A stretch of 38,967 bases of DNA from Chthonomonas calidirosea (GTDB lineage: Bacteria; Armatimonadota; Chthonomonadetes; Chthonomonadales; Chthonomonadaceae): NCBI GenBank assembly GCA_945878775.1, contig CAMCUQ010000014.1, positions 1 through 38,967 of the forward strand, given 5' to 3'. This document shows positions 1 to 9,287 of the stretch, one piece after another (within the stretch, counting starts at the first letter, position 1; every line of letters begins with the position of its first letter). Made by a program: the position numbers and the translations under genes. The notes beneath the pieces are model-generated. The model searched no databases. It was given only the letters and a program-made list of their open reading frames with translations, and was not told where the DNA came from.

Positions 1-27
1 GATTTTCGCAACTTTATAATTCGGAGG

Positions 28-57
28 TGACCGCGCAGGTTTCCTCTTGCGCGGTCA
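28..57 (-). terminator. Hairpin downstream of the PAS/GAF gene
   Basis: A perfect 10 bp inverted repeat (tgaccgcgca / tgcgcggtca) with a 10 nt loop begins 7 nt beyond the stop codon of the minus-strand sensor gene. No T-tract follows it on the minus strand, so intrinsic termination is an inference from position and symmetry. Confidence 0.5.
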
Positions 58-64
58 AATTCAT

Positions 65-1711
65 TTATGACCAACCCTCACTTAATTGGGAGAGAGGTAT
101 CCACTCGCCTTCCTGCTTGCTATGTCGCCCCTCACGATTCGTTCCCCAATATTGGACAATGCGGTCGCCCTCTGCGTCTGTCACCCAGATGCCAGCCCTG
201 TCGAAGCCTGCCACCGTCACAAGAGTCTCATGCACCATGCGTAGCAACTCGTCCAGATCGGTAAAGGAGGTCATGGCGGAGGCGAGTGCCGTGAGGCGTA
301 GCTGACGCTCCGCATACTTCTGCTGAAGCTCTTGAAGGTAGACGTTATGTACGATGAGTCCTACCTGGTACACAAATTCCCTCAGGTACTCGAGGCGTCT
401 TTCAGGCAGTGTTCCATTGCCAACAGTGGCGACAAGGCGCAATACTGCCAAGATATCGGCACCATGCTTCAGGGAGAGTAGAAGGGTTTGAGAACCATTC
501 TCCTCTTGAAGCCAGCTCACTGCGCTCTCTCTGGCACGCTCCAAATAACACCGTGAAAGCGTAGGCTCTATGTGGGCTTGCGCTGTAGCGTGGGGCTTGC
601 CAAAAGCAAATAGCTGGTCTTGAACTACCCGATAGGCAGAACCCTCTGTAAAATCGCCGATTTGTAGTACCGTTTGGAGTACCAATTCAAGAGCCTGTGC
701 TGTCGTGCTACAGAGAGCCAGATCAGAGGCAACATCAAAAAGATGTTGACGTTGCGCGAAGTCCTTTTCGCGCTCCTCCAAAAGTGAGGCGTTCTGAATG
801 GCAATCGCGCATTGCTCACACAGGGGCAAAATACTCTCCACCTTCGCGATGTCGATATTACGCAGGGTAAGGAGGTTGTCTGCAAAGACCATCCCTACCA
901 ACTCGTCATGCACACGCAGACCAATATAAGCCATGGGTTGAGGGGCGTCTATGAGAATAGATTGGTCGTGTGCATCATCATAGGAATCTATCAGCATGAT
1001 GCCGTGGTTGTTACCCGCTTCAAGGCTTGCACGAAGCATTCGGGTATAGGAGGTATCCTTAAGATAAAGTCCGCGCTCGTCAAGAAGATTCCCATTTGGG
1101 TCTGTTCCCCATGACCCCACAAAATCCCCTTCAGTAACGAGCCATACACCTGCCCGATCAAACTCTCCTATCTCAATAATGGCGTCGCGGACTCTTCGCA
1201 AAACGTCATGGAGTCTTCCCTGCCGGTTTATCTCCCCTGCGATCTCGTACAAAATGGTCCGTTCACGCTCTACGCGTAGTTGCTTCGCGACATCCCGCCC
1301 TGTACTAACAATCGCAATAACCTCCCCCGCTGTGTTCTGTATCGGCATGGCGAGCCACTCTGCATGGTTATAGTTCCCCTCCATCATGCGGACTCGCAAG
1401 ACGCAAGTGAGAGGTTTTTTTGTCTCAAAAACCTCCAGCAGGAGACCCGCTACCCGCAAACCATCCCGCCGGGTGAGAAACTCGAACAGAGAGTGATCTT
1501 CCATGCTTTCATCACCCTCCCCTGTCCAAAGACTGTAAAGAGTGTTGCGCCAAAGCACGTTACCATAGCGATCAAAGGCGATCATCGGGACAGGAGATTC
1601 ATGCGCGAAGCCGCCGGGCGCAAAGAGGGGGCGAGCCAATTCTTTCGCTTCTGCGTCAATAGGAGCACGCTTCTCAATGTATTCTTGAAGCTCTATTTCA
1701 GTATGAGGCAT
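65..1711 (-). CDS. PAS/GAF multidomain sensor protein without output domain
   Basis: Predicted soluble sensor of 548 aa. One PAS-like domain (about residues 28-140, with MIAFDRYGNVLWRN and the VSTGRDV exit) is followed by two full GAF-like domains (about 150-295 and 320-455) and the first half of a third. GAF1 and GAF3 share FDRAG(V/I)W and WGT motifs, so they look like repeats of each other. No kinase, GGDEF, HD or DNA-binding region follows, so signalling must go through a partner or the protein is truncated. The ATG at 1711 is chosen over an upstream TTG (1783) because AAAGAGG lies at a suitable distance before it. A hairpin right after the stop suggests that the gene really ends here. Ligand unknown. 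Confidence 0.8.
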   Translation of the reverse strand: MPHTEIELQEYIEKRAPIDAEAKELARPLFAPGGFAHESPVPMIAFDRYGNVLWRNTLYSLWTGEGDESMEDHSLFEFLTRRDGLRVAGLLLEVFETKKPLTCVLRVRMMEGNYNHAEWLAMPIQNTAGEVIAIVSTGRDVAKQLRVERERTILYEIAGEINRQGRLHDVLRRVRDAIIEIGEFDRAGVWLVTEGDFVGSWGTDPNGNLLDERGLYLKDTSYTRMLRASLEAGNNHGIMLIDSYDDAHDQSILIDAPQPMAYIGLRVHDELVGMVFADNLLTLRNIDIAKVESILPLCEQCAIAIQNASLLEEREKDFAQRQHLFDVASDLALCSTTAQALELVLQTVLQIGDFTEGSAYRVVQDQLFAFGKPHATAQAHIEPTLSRCYLERARESAVSWLQEENGSQTLLLSLKHGADILAVLRLVATVGNGTLPERRLEYLREFVYQVGLIVHNVYLQELQQKYAERQLRLTALASAMTSFTDLDELLRMVHETLVTVAGFDRAGIWVTDAEGDRIVQYWGTNREGRHSKQEGEWIPLSQLSEGWS

Positions 1712-1960
1712 GGTAACGTCCTCTTTCTTTGGGAGGCTAGCGGATAATAATGCATTTCGACACAAAAAGGACTTCTCCTGCAAAATGTTCTCGCTATTTA
1801 TACGATAATCGGCATTTTGGGAGTGCCTCTATCCTCGCAATCTCTGCAATATTCGATACAGACAGACCAAAAAAGAGGGATTCACTAAAATCGTGGAGTA
1901 TATGAGTATAACAGGGTGGAGCCAAGGCGCGCCACCCCTTTCTTTTGAGGAGTAGAACGA

Positions 1961-2740
1961 ATGGCAACACCCACTGCCTCCATACAACTCATCGTCTTTG
2001 GCGCACGCAACCAGAGCGATATTGCGGGCGTACTTGAAGAGGTGGCAACCGCAGGATTTCCTGCAATTGAGGCGGGAAACCTTTTTCTCTCATTTGGTGA
2101 AGAGACCACTCGGCAATTGTTGGCAAAAAACAATCTGCAAGTCTCTGGCGCACACTTTGGGTATGGCGATTATGCCAACCCTGAAAAGTTGGAACAGCAC
2201 ATTGCCTACGCGAAATCCATCGGACTCAAAAACTTGATGTGTTCGGGAGTCGCCGACTTGAAGAGTGCCGCAGGCTATCAAGAATCTGCGAAGCTTTTTA
2301 ATTCTATCGGGAAACGGCTGGTAGAGGAGGGACTCACCTTTAACTATCACAATCACGCTTGGGAATTTGATGACTTGGGTGGCGTGAACGGAATGCAGAT
2401 TCTGTCTGAAGAGACCGACCCAGAGCTTGTTAAGTTTAACCTCGATGTCTTTTGGCTCTACTATGGAAACCAAGATGTTGTGGGTTTTATCCAAAAGCAT
2501 GCCAACCGTGCAGGCTATTTTCACTTCAAAGATGGACGCAGAGCAACCAATGAAGAAGGAAAGCCTCGCCCCGAATTCCTAGAACTCGGTACAGGGGATG
2601 TAGACCTAAAATCTGCCTATGCCGCCGCCTTGGAGGCAGGAGCCGAGTGGGTTGTTGCAGAGCAAGATAACACCAAATTCGTTCCCGTAGAGTCGGCAAC
2701 GATTAGCCGCGCCTATCTTCGGGACGTTCTTGGGGTATAA
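1961..2740 (+). CDS. Sugar phosphate isomerase/epimerase (xylose isomerase-like TIM barrel)
   Basis: Cytoplasmic TIM-barrel enzyme of 259 aa in the AP-endonuclease-2/xylose isomerase-like superfamily, which interconverts keto- and aldo-sugars or inososes with a divalent metal. The expected metal ligands are visible in order: E135 (HAWEFDD), D162 (NLDVFW), H188 (YFHFKDG) and E234 (VVAEQD). A strong GAGGAG site lies just before the ATG. It stands alone, divergent from the sensor gene, and is followed ~195 bp later by a sugar-binding lipoprotein, which suggests carbohydrate catabolism. Substrate cannot be read from the sequence. Confidence 0.85.
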   Translation: MATPTASIQLIVFGARNQSDIAGVLEEVATAGFPAIEAGNLFLSFGEETTRQLLAKNNLQVSGAHFGYGDYANPEKLEQHIAYAKSIGLKNLMCSGVADLKSAAGYQESAKLFNSIGKRLVEEGLTFNYHNHAWEFDDLGGVNGMQILSEETDPELVKFNLDVFWLYYGNQDVVGFIQKHANRAGYFHFKDGRRATNEEGKPRPEFLELGTGDVDLKSAYAAALEAGAEWVVAEQDNTKFVPVESATISRAYLRDVLGV

Positions 2741-2935
2741 CCTTTAGGTCTACGGACTTTGTAGTTCTCATTCTGCCCTTCAGGCACCCTTCTCTATTTG
2801 GGACTAAGGTTTGACCACAACCTTGGTTTCGTTTCCCTCATAGAGATTGTTGGATGGGGCTTCACCTGAGAGTATGGCAGGACGTTTCATTACGCTAGAA
2901 CACTATTTCCCGCACACAAGGGAGTTTGCAAACAG

Positions 2936-4027
2936 ATGAACAAAAGAACCTTTTTTAAGGGCGGGTTGGCGCTCTTGGCAATGACCAGTCTCCTTGCTGG
3001 ATGTGACCCAAATAAGAGCGCGGAGTCAAAAGACGGTAAAGAGACCAAGGCTCCTGAGACAACCAAGCCCCCGACCACCATTAGCGCAAACGCGCCGAAG
3101 TTTAAAGTGATCACCAATGGAATCTCGCCTTTCTGGGATTCGATGGGGAAAGGGTTAGATGCCGCCAAAGCCGAACTCTCCGTGAATGCCGACTGGCAAG
3201 CCCCCAACCCTTCACAACACACCGAGCAGGTAACCATTGTGAAGGACGCAGCGGCGGCAAAGGTAGATGGCATTGCGGTCTCCCCCATTGAAGCCGACGC
3301 ACTCACCGCCACTATCGACGAGACCATCGCCGGAGGTGTTCCTGTCATTACCTTCGACTCGGATGCACCCAAGAGCAAGCGACTCGCCTACTTGGGAACC
3401 AACAACTACGAGGCGGGCAAGATGGCGGGTGAAGCCACCGCAAAACTCCTTCCCAAAGGCAGTAAGCTTGTCGCTTTTGTGGGAAACATGGGGGCGCAAA
3501 ACGCACGAGACCGCTATCAGGGATTTGTTGATGCTGTCAAGGACAAGGGAATAGAGTTTCTCCAAGCCCCCTTTGAAGACAACAAAGACAAGGGGCGTGC
3601 CGTGAGCAACGTCTCCGACGCCATTACTAAGTATGGAGACAAGATCGCGGGCTTTGTTGGGTTCTACTCTTACAATGGACCCGCTATCGTCAATGCGGTA
3701 AAGCAGGCAGGCATTCGCAACAAAGTCAAGATCGTCTGTTTTGATGGAGAGCCAGACACCCTCAAGAACCTCGAACAGGGGCTTGTGGATGTCACTGTTG
3801 TTCAGAAGCCCTATGAGTTTGGGCGTCTCTCGGTCAAACTCTTGAATGAACTCAAGAAAACGGGAGACATCAAGAAAGCCATTGAAGCTCTCAAACCCGA
3901 ACTAGATAAGATGGGGATGAAGGTCAAAGAGGGCAATATCATCGACACCGGAGTGACTATCGTGACTCCGGCAAACGCGGCGGAGTTTTTGAAAGACCTC
4001 AAAGCAAAAGGTCTGGAATCAACGTAG
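2936..4027 (+). CDS. Sugar ABC transporter substrate-binding lipoprotein (RbsB-like)
   Basis: Periplasmic or surface solute-binding protein of 363 aa. The N-terminus is a lipoprotein signal (MNKRTFF, hydrophobic core, LLAGC with acylated Cys23), then a Thr/Pro/Lys-rich linker to about residue 50. The body matches the type I (ribose/galactose-like, Peripla_BP_4) fold: DGIAVSPIEAD, GVPVITFDSDAP, YLGTNNYEAGKMAGE and the hinge segment KIVCFDGEPDTL are characteristic. No permease or ATPase lies beside it. The importer genes at 11.4-14.2 kb are of a different, nucleoside-type family, so its cognate channel is probably elsewhere. A DUF2203 gene follows 14 bp downstream. Confidence 0.88.
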   Translation: MNKRTFFKGGLALLAMTSLLAGCDPNKSAESKDGKETKAPETTKPPTTISANAPKFKVITNGISPFWDSMGKGLDAAKAELSVNADWQAPNPSQHTEQVTIVKDAAAAKVDGIAVSPIEADALTATIDETIAGGVPVITFDSDAPKSKRLAYLGTNNYEAGKMAGEATAKLLPKGSKLVAFVGNMGAQNARDRYQGFVDAVKDKGIEFLQAPFEDNKDKGRAVSNVSDAITKYGDKIAGFVGFYSYNGPAIVNAVKQAGIRNKVKIVCFDGEPDTLKNLEQGLVDVTVVQKPYEFGRLSVKLLNELKKTGDIKKAIEALKPELDKMGMKVKEGNIIDTGVTIVTPANAAEFLKDLKAKGLEST

Positions 4028-4041
4028 GATTAGGAAACACC

Positions 4042-4425
4042 ATGCCCCAGTATGAGAGGCATTTTACGTTGGAAGAGGCGCGGGAGGAGTTGCCAGAACT
4101 TCGGCGACTCTTCCAGCGCATTCATGAACTTATCGCTCTTCTTCGTGAGCAACGCATGGAGATGGAGCGAATCCAAAAGCTGATCGCGAGTAACGGTCAC
4201 GCCTCCAAACATCCCGACTATGGAGCCATTGTTGGGGAGTTGCAGGGGTGTGTGAATGCGATCACGGATAAAGGGATCGAGATCAAAGACCTCGAACAGG
4301 GTCTCATCGACTTCCCGCATTGGCGTGGCGGTAATGAGGTCTTTCTCTGTTGGCTTTATGGAGAGGAGGACATCGACTATTGGCATGCGATAGACGGTGG
4401 CTTCTCTGGGCGTACCCCTCTTTAA
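4042..4425 (+). CDS. DUF2203 family protein
   Basis: Small soluble protein of 127 aa recognised as DUF2203 by its layout: an N-terminal FTLEEAREELPELRRLF helix, a helical middle, then the conserved KDLEQGLIDFP and the aromatic VFLCWLYGEEDIDYWH ending in GGFSGR. The function of the family is not established. It starts 14 bp after the binding-protein gene and may be co-transcribed with it. It converges with the phosphatase gene; the 132 bp between them holds no convincing terminator hairpin. Confidence 0.85.
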   Translation: MPQYERHFTLEEAREELPELRRLFQRIHELIALLREQRMEMERIQKLIASNGHASKHPDYGAIVGELQGCVNAITDKGIEIKDLEQGLIDFPHWRGGNEVFLCWLYGEEDIDYWHAIDGGFSGRTPL

Positions 4426-4557
4426 CCCCCCTCCGCTGAGACGTTTGTAAGAATCTATTTCAAAAGAATTGGGGTAGGGCTACAAGTCACTCCCGATCCA
4501 CAGTTTAAGTTGCGTGCCTTACCCTCTTTACAGATATTTGTTCCCCAATAGGATTCC

Positions 4558-6153
4558 CTACGGAGCTGACTTGAGCGGCTCAGCATGGACCGTGAGAGGT
4601 GCGCCAAACATCTCTTCAAACAGATCGCGGTTGTTCTCTACTCCCCAAATCTCCATTTGGCAATCGGAATCTGCAAAGAGTGTGAGTTCAAAACGGCGGG
4701 GGTGCTTGTTCAGCGTCACGCGAATATCCTTGACGGCTCCCAAATGTGATCTGTCTATGCCTTCCGCTACCCGAAGTATCGCCGCCAAGACACTCACAAT
4801 CCTGCGCTCAAAACGGTTCAGACTGAACAGGTTCTCATGCTTCTTTTTCGGAAACCCTTTACGGTGGTATAGAGCCACATTTGCGATAATGTCGATCTCT
4901 GTGTCGTTAAAGCCGAGTAGATCGGAGTTCCTCACCAGATAATAGGCGTGCTTTTGGTGGTTCGAGTGGGAAAGAAAGTTCCCAATATCGTGCGTAATGG
5001 CTCCATATTCCAGAAGCTCGCGCTCTGCATCCCCATACGAATGCTCTCCCAACAGGCGCAGTTCATCGAAAATCTGGAGGGCAACCTTCGCAGTAAAGAG
5101 CGCGTGTTCCTCTTCGTAGTTACAGGCACGTGCCAACTGTAGAATACTGCGCTTGCGAACGCCAACCGCCTCAAATTGCGCTCGTGTCGCCTCTTCCTTC
5201 AGGAGGTGATCCAGCAAAATACCGTCTCGCAAGCCCCGTTCGCTCACCGTCATGCGCTCTATTCCGAACATCTCCATGAGCGTGAGAATAATCGCACCAC
5301 CACCCAGTATAATATCGGCGCGGTTCACATCCATACCTGGCACACGTCTGCGCTCCTCCAACGGCAGGCGGTAGAGCATCTCCATCACACTCCGCAAGTC
5401 TTTCTGCGTGAAGGTGAGGTTGCGCCCTCCTTCTCGCGCCTCTCCCGTCATTCGAGAGATAATATCGCCCAGCGTTGTGATCGTTCCTGCGCTCCCCATC
5501 GCAATATCGAAGCCCACCCCCGCAACCCGACGCTGAATCTGCGTTGCCACGCCCCGCACATGGTTCTGAACCAATTTAAAGTCTTCGGCAGTGTAGGCGG
5601 CAGTGTGGGGAAAGAACTTGTTTGAGAGGCGGATCGCACCCAGTTTCAGGCTGTCTAGGAGGAGGTACTCTTTTTCGTTGCCAATAATGACCTCTGTACT
5701 ACCCCCCCCAATATCGATAAGCAGGGCTTTGCGTCCCTGTAGATCGATCCCGCTTGAGACGCCAAGCCATATCAGACGCGCCTCCTCCACTCCCGAAATA
5801 ATGCGAACCTCGATGTCTGCCTGTTCTCGCACGCGCTCAATAAACTCTTCACGGTTCTCCGCTTCGCGTGCCGCCGAAGTCGCAAGAGCCACTATCTCCT
5901 CTGCGCCAAAACCACGTGCTACCTCGGCAAACTTGGCACAAACCAACGCGCCGCGCCGAATCGCTTCGGGAGTCATCTGGTTTGTCTCAAATTCGCCCTC
6001 TCCCAGACGCACTACCTCGCGATGCTGAGCCAAAATCGTGAATCTTTGATCCGCTTCGACTCGCACGACCGCTAGGCGAATCGAGTTTGTTCCTATGTCA
6101 ATCACAGCAAAAATGCGTGAGCCTATATCGATTTTCAATCTATCTCCACCCAT
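4558..6153 (-). CDS. ppx: Ppx/GppA family phosphatase (exopolyphosphatase)
   Basis: Cytoplasmic enzyme of 531 aa that hydrolyses terminal phosphates of polyphosphate and/or converts pppGpp to ppGpp. The N-terminal half has the ASKHA phosphate-binding motifs IDIGTNSIR (D19) and DIGGGSTEV (D147), the SGVEEARL segment with the catalytic-type Glu (about 123), and MGSAGTITTLG. The C-terminal half is an HD-type helical domain with THDIGNFLSHSNH. Length matches full-size Ppx. The ATG at 6153 has only a weak ribosome site; a TTG at 6138 preceded by GGTGGAG five bases away is a credible alternative. Polyphosphatase versus guanosine pentaphosphatase cannot be separated by sequence alone. Confidence 0.88.
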   Translation of the reverse strand: MGGDRLKIDIGSRIFAVIDIGTNSIRLAVVRVEADQRFTILAQHREVVRLGEGEFETNQMTPEAIRRGALVCAKFAEVARGFGAEEIVALATSAAREAENREEFIERVREQADIEVRIISGVEEARLIWLGVSSGIDLQGRKALLIDIGGGSTEVIIGNEKEYLLLDSLKLGAIRLSNKFFPHTAAYTAEDFKLVQNHVRGVATQIQRRVAGVGFDIAMGSAGTITTLGDIISRMTGEAREGGRNLTFTQKDLRSVMEMLYRLPLEERRRVPGMDVNRADIILGGGAIILTLMEMFGIERMTVSERGLRDGILLDHLLKEEATRAQFEAVGVRKRSILQLARACNYEEEHALFTAKVALQIFDELRLLGEHSYGDAERELLEYGAITHDIGNFLSHSNHQKHAYYLVRNSDLLGFNDTEIDIIANVALYHRKGFPKKKHENLFSLNRFERRIVSVLAAILRVAEGIDRSHLGAVKDIRVTLNKHPRRFELTLFADSDCQMEIWGVENNRDLFEEMFGAPLTVHAEPLKSAP

Positions 6154-6316
6154 TCTTTCAGTATAAGGTCACATTCGCGAAAGAAGCCCCAATCTCCTGC
6201 TTCCTCCCCACACTAGAAAGAGAAGGAGAGTGCCGACACGATGGAGAAAACTCTCACACGATACCGATTCCAAATATCTCCAAGGCTCTGGAACACGTAG
6301 CCTAAGAGGAAATCCA

Positions 6317-7834
6317 TTGCCAACCTACCTACTTGCACACGATCTAGGCACTACGGGCGACAAAGCCACCCTCTTCGATTCTGGTGGAAAGATTGTTGCC
6401 TCCACCTTTGCACCCTATCCGCTCTTCTATCCCAAGCCGGGTTGGGCAGAACAGAACGCGCAAGACTGGTGGAACGCAGTTTGCCAATCCACTCGCCTTC
6501 TGTTAGATCAGGTTTCCCATGCCAAAGAAAACCTTGCAGGAGTCAGCTTTTCTGCCATGATGAACGGCTGCCTCTTGATAGACTCGGAGGGAAACCCTCT
6601 TCGCCCTGCTCTCATCCATGCCGATATTCGTAGCGACGCCCAATCTACCCGAATTGTGCAAGAGATAGGAGAGGAACGCGCCTACCAGATCACCGGAAAC
6701 CGCATCTCTGCGCCCTACTTCACCATCAGCAAGCTCACATGGCTCACCGAACACGAGCCGGAGACTCTCGAAAAAGCGCAGTGGTGTGTTCAAACGAAAG
6801 ACTATATTGGTGGAAAACTGACGGGAAACTTTGGGATAACCGACTACTCGGACGCCTCTCTCTATGGTTGTTTCGATATGGAGAGGAGAGTCTGGTCTGA
6901 GGAGATCATCGCCTCCGCAGGGTTTGCATCACGGCTTCTGCCTCAAGTCTTACCTGCACAAACCTGCATTGGACGAGTTACAGCGGATTCCGCACAACAG
7001 ACAGGGCTACCGGAGGGGCTTCCTGTTATCTTGGGGGGAGGAGATGGTGCGTGTGCCACGGTGGGGGCGGGAGCGATTCACGCAGGAGATGCCTATCACT
7101 ATCTTGGAGGAACCTCTTGGGTCGCCGCTGTCACGCCCCAATACCGCCCCGATCCCTCCCGTCGTATTTCTGTCTTCTGCGCTCTACAGCCCGATCACTA
7201 TGTTCTGTATGGAACCGTACAATCTGCGGGAAGCAGTATCGATTGGCTTAGAAGCCTCTTTGGTGAGGTTGATTTTGAGACACTAGAGGTGTGGGCAACG
7301 GCAGCGCCTGCTGGGAGCCAAGGGCTTTTCTTTTTGCCCTATCTGGCAGGAGAGCGTTCGCCTATTTGGGATTCACAGGCACGTGGCGTCTATTTTGGTC
7401 TCTCGACGGCACACGGACGCGCAGAGATGGCACGTGCCACTTTTGAGGGGGTCGCCTATGCCCTCGCTAGCAACCTCGCCGTGCTACAAGAGTTAGGGCT
7501 TGCACCCGATACCGTGCGGGTTCTGGGGGGAGGTATGAGAAGTGGGCTATGGCGTTCTATTCTTGCGGGGGTCTACGGGCGTCCTCTGTTGCTTTTGGAG
7601 CATCTCTCCGAAGCCACTTCCTGTGGAGCCGCGATGAACTTGGCGGTGGGGCTTGGCATCTATCCAGATTATGCCGAAGCCGCTCCCCACTTTGCCCCCA
7701 TTGGGCGTAGAGAAGACCCCGATCCTGCTTTGCAGCGGCTCTATTCGGAAGGATTAACGCTTTTCAACTCTCTCTATCCCGCGCTTGAGAATAGGTTCTC
7801 TGCGCTTGCCCAATGGCAATCGGAGGAGTGCTAG
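6317..7834 (+). CDS. FGGY-family carbohydrate kinase (xylulokinase-like)
   Basis: Sugar kinase of 505 aa with the FGGY two-domain actin-like fold. The N-terminus LLAHDLGTTGDKATLFD is the first phosphate motif; PGWAEQNAQDWW and GGGDGACATVGAGA are family landmarks; FEGVAYAL and VLGGGMRSGLW form the C-terminal ATP site. The TTG start at 6317 is preferred to the ATG at 6230 because AAGAGGA precedes it by six bases and the earlier reading adds 29 residues with no family resemblance. Where xylulokinases usually carry SGQMHG this protein reads SAMMNG, so the substrate may not be xylulose. It begins ~160 bp from the divergent phosphatase gene. Confidence 0.85.
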   Translation: MPTYLLAHDLGTTGDKATLFDSGGKIVASTFAPYPLFYPKPGWAEQNAQDWWNAVCQSTRLLLDQVSHAKENLAGVSFSAMMNGCLLIDSEGNPLRPALIHADIRSDAQSTRIVQEIGEERAYQITGNRISAPYFTISKLTWLTEHEPETLEKAQWCVQTKDYIGGKLTGNFGITDYSDASLYGCFDMERRVWSEEIIASAGFASRLLPQVLPAQTCIGRVTADSAQQTGLPEGLPVILGGGDGACATVGAGAIHAGDAYHYLGGTSWVAAVTPQYRPDPSRRISVFCALQPDHYVLYGTVQSAGSSIDWLRSLFGEVDFETLEVWATAAPAGSQGLFFLPYLAGERSPIWDSQARGVYFGLSTAHGRAEMARATFEGVAYALASNLAVLQELGLAPDTVRVLGGGMRSGLWRSILAGVYGRPLLLLEHLSEATSCGAAMNLAVGLGIYPDYAEAAPHFAPIGRREDPDPALQRLYSEGLTLFNSLYPALENRFSALAQWQSEEC

Positions 7835-7949
7835 GCTTCTTCACCCCAAATGGCTCTCACTTCTTTGCAGAAACAGAGGAAACCGTGGTGCGATTCCTAC
7901 GTCCAACTACGTATATAAAAACAAAAAATTGAGGAGGGGGCTTGGATAG

Positions 7950-9083
7950 ATGCCCTATAATGATCCTTCTACAGTGACAAGAAAAGGTTCCCGTGTCTGG
8001 ATATTTGTAATGATGGTTTGTGCCTTCATCATAGGAGGGGTTCTCATGCCCAATATCCAAATACTCTGGAAACCAAACGTGTCACGTGCTGAAAAGCTGA
8101 ACGCCTCAGGCTTTCCTTTACCAGAACCCGCATTGCCTTTGAGCGAGGTGGAGACTTATGCTCGTGCCGCCGAAAAAGCCAGCCCTTCGGTGGTGAATAT
8201 CGACACGACACAACGCGTTCGTTCAATGGTAGATGATTGGTTTTTCAACGATCAGCCTCGCTTCAATACCAAGCAAGGCTCTGGAGTGATTATAGACCCC
8301 AAAGAGGGATATGTTCTCACCAATGAACACGTTGTGGGAGGCGCAAACGAGGAGAGCAAGAGGATTCGAGTCACGCTCGTTACCGGCAAACAATACGAAG
8401 GGGTCGTCGTGGGCGCAGATCGTATGACCGATATTGCCCTTGTGAAACTCTCTGCCCCCAACCTGACAGGAGCCAAAATCGGGGATGTGAACGCTCTTGT
8501 GCCGGGACAGATGGTCGTCGCCATTGGAAACCCACTCGGCTTCCGTTTCACAGTGACGCATGGGGTGGTGAGTGCCACAAAACGTCCTGTGGCAGAGCAT
8601 GAAAACCTCATTCAAACGGATTGCGCCATCAACCCCGGCAACTCAGGTGGCGCATTGGTAAACCTACGAGGGCAAGTTATTGGCATCAATACCATGATCA
8701 TTAGCGGTGCACAAGGCATCGGGTTTGCCATACCCATCGATATTGCTCTGCGCGTCGCGGGCGAACTAAAGCAGTATGGGCGGATCAAACGCCCTTGGCT
8801 TGGTCTCAATGTCCGCACCAATACCCAACAGATTGCCGATTACTATGGACTCCCCAATGTGGCGGGTGTTGTCATTGCAAAAGCGGCTAGCAGAGGTCCT
8901 GCTCGCAACGCACAACTGCAACAAGGAGATATTCTTACCCACATTAATGGGCAGAGGATTCAGAGTGAAGAGAACTTCAAAGCACTCGAAAAACGCCTCA
9001 AGATAGGGCAAGAGGTGGATATTCAAATCCAAAGAGGAGAAGAGCGAGGGAAAGGTAAAATAACCGTGGGAGAGGCTCCCTAG
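7950..9083 (+). CDS. HtrA/DegP-type serine protease with one PDZ domain
   Basis: Membrane-anchored quality-control protease of 377 aa. A single hydrophobic segment (about residues 16-35) anchors it with the body outside the cytoplasm. The trypsin-like domain carries the full triad: H127 (TNEHVVGG), D161 (MTDIALVKL) and S232 (NPGNSGGALVN). One PDZ domain (about 280-375; WLGLNV, GDILTHINGQ) follows, so it is of the DegS/HhoA size rather than two-PDZ DegP. A GAGGAGGGGG ribosome site lies upstream. Likely role is cleavage of misfolded envelope proteins. Confidence 0.92.
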   Translation: MPYNDPSTVTRKGSRVWIFVMMVCAFIIGGVLMPNIQILWKPNVSRAEKLNASGFPLPEPALPLSEVETYARAAEKASPSVVNIDTTQRVRSMVDDWFFNDQPRFNTKQGSGVIIDPKEGYVLTNEHVVGGANEESKRIRVTLVTGKQYEGVVVGADRMTDIALVKLSAPNLTGAKIGDVNALVPGQMVVAIGNPLGFRFTVTHGVVSATKRPVAEHENLIQTDCAINPGNSGGALVNLRGQVIGINTMIISGAQGIGFAIPIDIALRVAGELKQYGRIKRPWLGLNVRTNTQQIADYYGLPNVAGVVIAKAASRGPARNAQLQQGDILTHINGQRIQSEENFKALEKRLKIGQEVDIQIQRGEERGKGKITVGEAP

Positions 9084-9117
9084 CCCAAAACGCTCTTACT
9101 ACGAAAAAAGTGCTTGT

Positions 9118-9160
9118 TTTGAGGAGAATTCTGTAGCAATTGTGCTAAATTCTCCTCAAA
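9118..9160 (+). terminator. 13 bp perfect hairpin after the HtrA gene
   Basis: A perfect 13 bp inverted repeat (tttgaggagaatt / aattctcctcaaa) encloses a 17 nt loop that itself contains a 5 bp stem (tagca / tgcta). It begins 34 nt after the protease stop. No T-tract follows, so termination is inferred. Confidence 0.45.
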
Positions 9161-9185
9161 CATCTTACAACTCTCTTGAGAAGTT

Positions 9186-9194
9186 TGATATAAT
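9186..9194 (+). promoter_or_regulatory. Extended -10 promoter for the CAP-domain gene
   Basis: TGATATAAT combines a perfect TATAAT with the upstream TG of an extended -10 element. No good -35 box lies 16-18 bp upstream, as expected for this class. It sits about 90 bp before the CAP gene start. Confidence 0.45.
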
Positions 9195-9287
9195 AGAAGT
9201 TAGGGCTACTCTAGCTCCTAATCAGCACGTCACATCAACCCTTATTAGTTTTACTGCCGACTACCGAGACTCAGGATGGAAGGTTAG

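Noticed and set aside
65..1783. Longer sensor protein starting at TTG 1783
   Set aside because: The ATG at 1711 has a clear ribosome site and the 24 extra residues show no conserved feature.
2741..2935. Riboswitch upstream of the binding-protein gene
   Set aside because: No conserved riboswitch core or terminator/antiterminator pair could be recognised.
4426..4557. Terminator between the convergent DUF2203 and phosphatase genes
   Set aside because: The only matching arms (attgggg / ccccaat) are about 65 bases apart, too far for a convincing hairpin.
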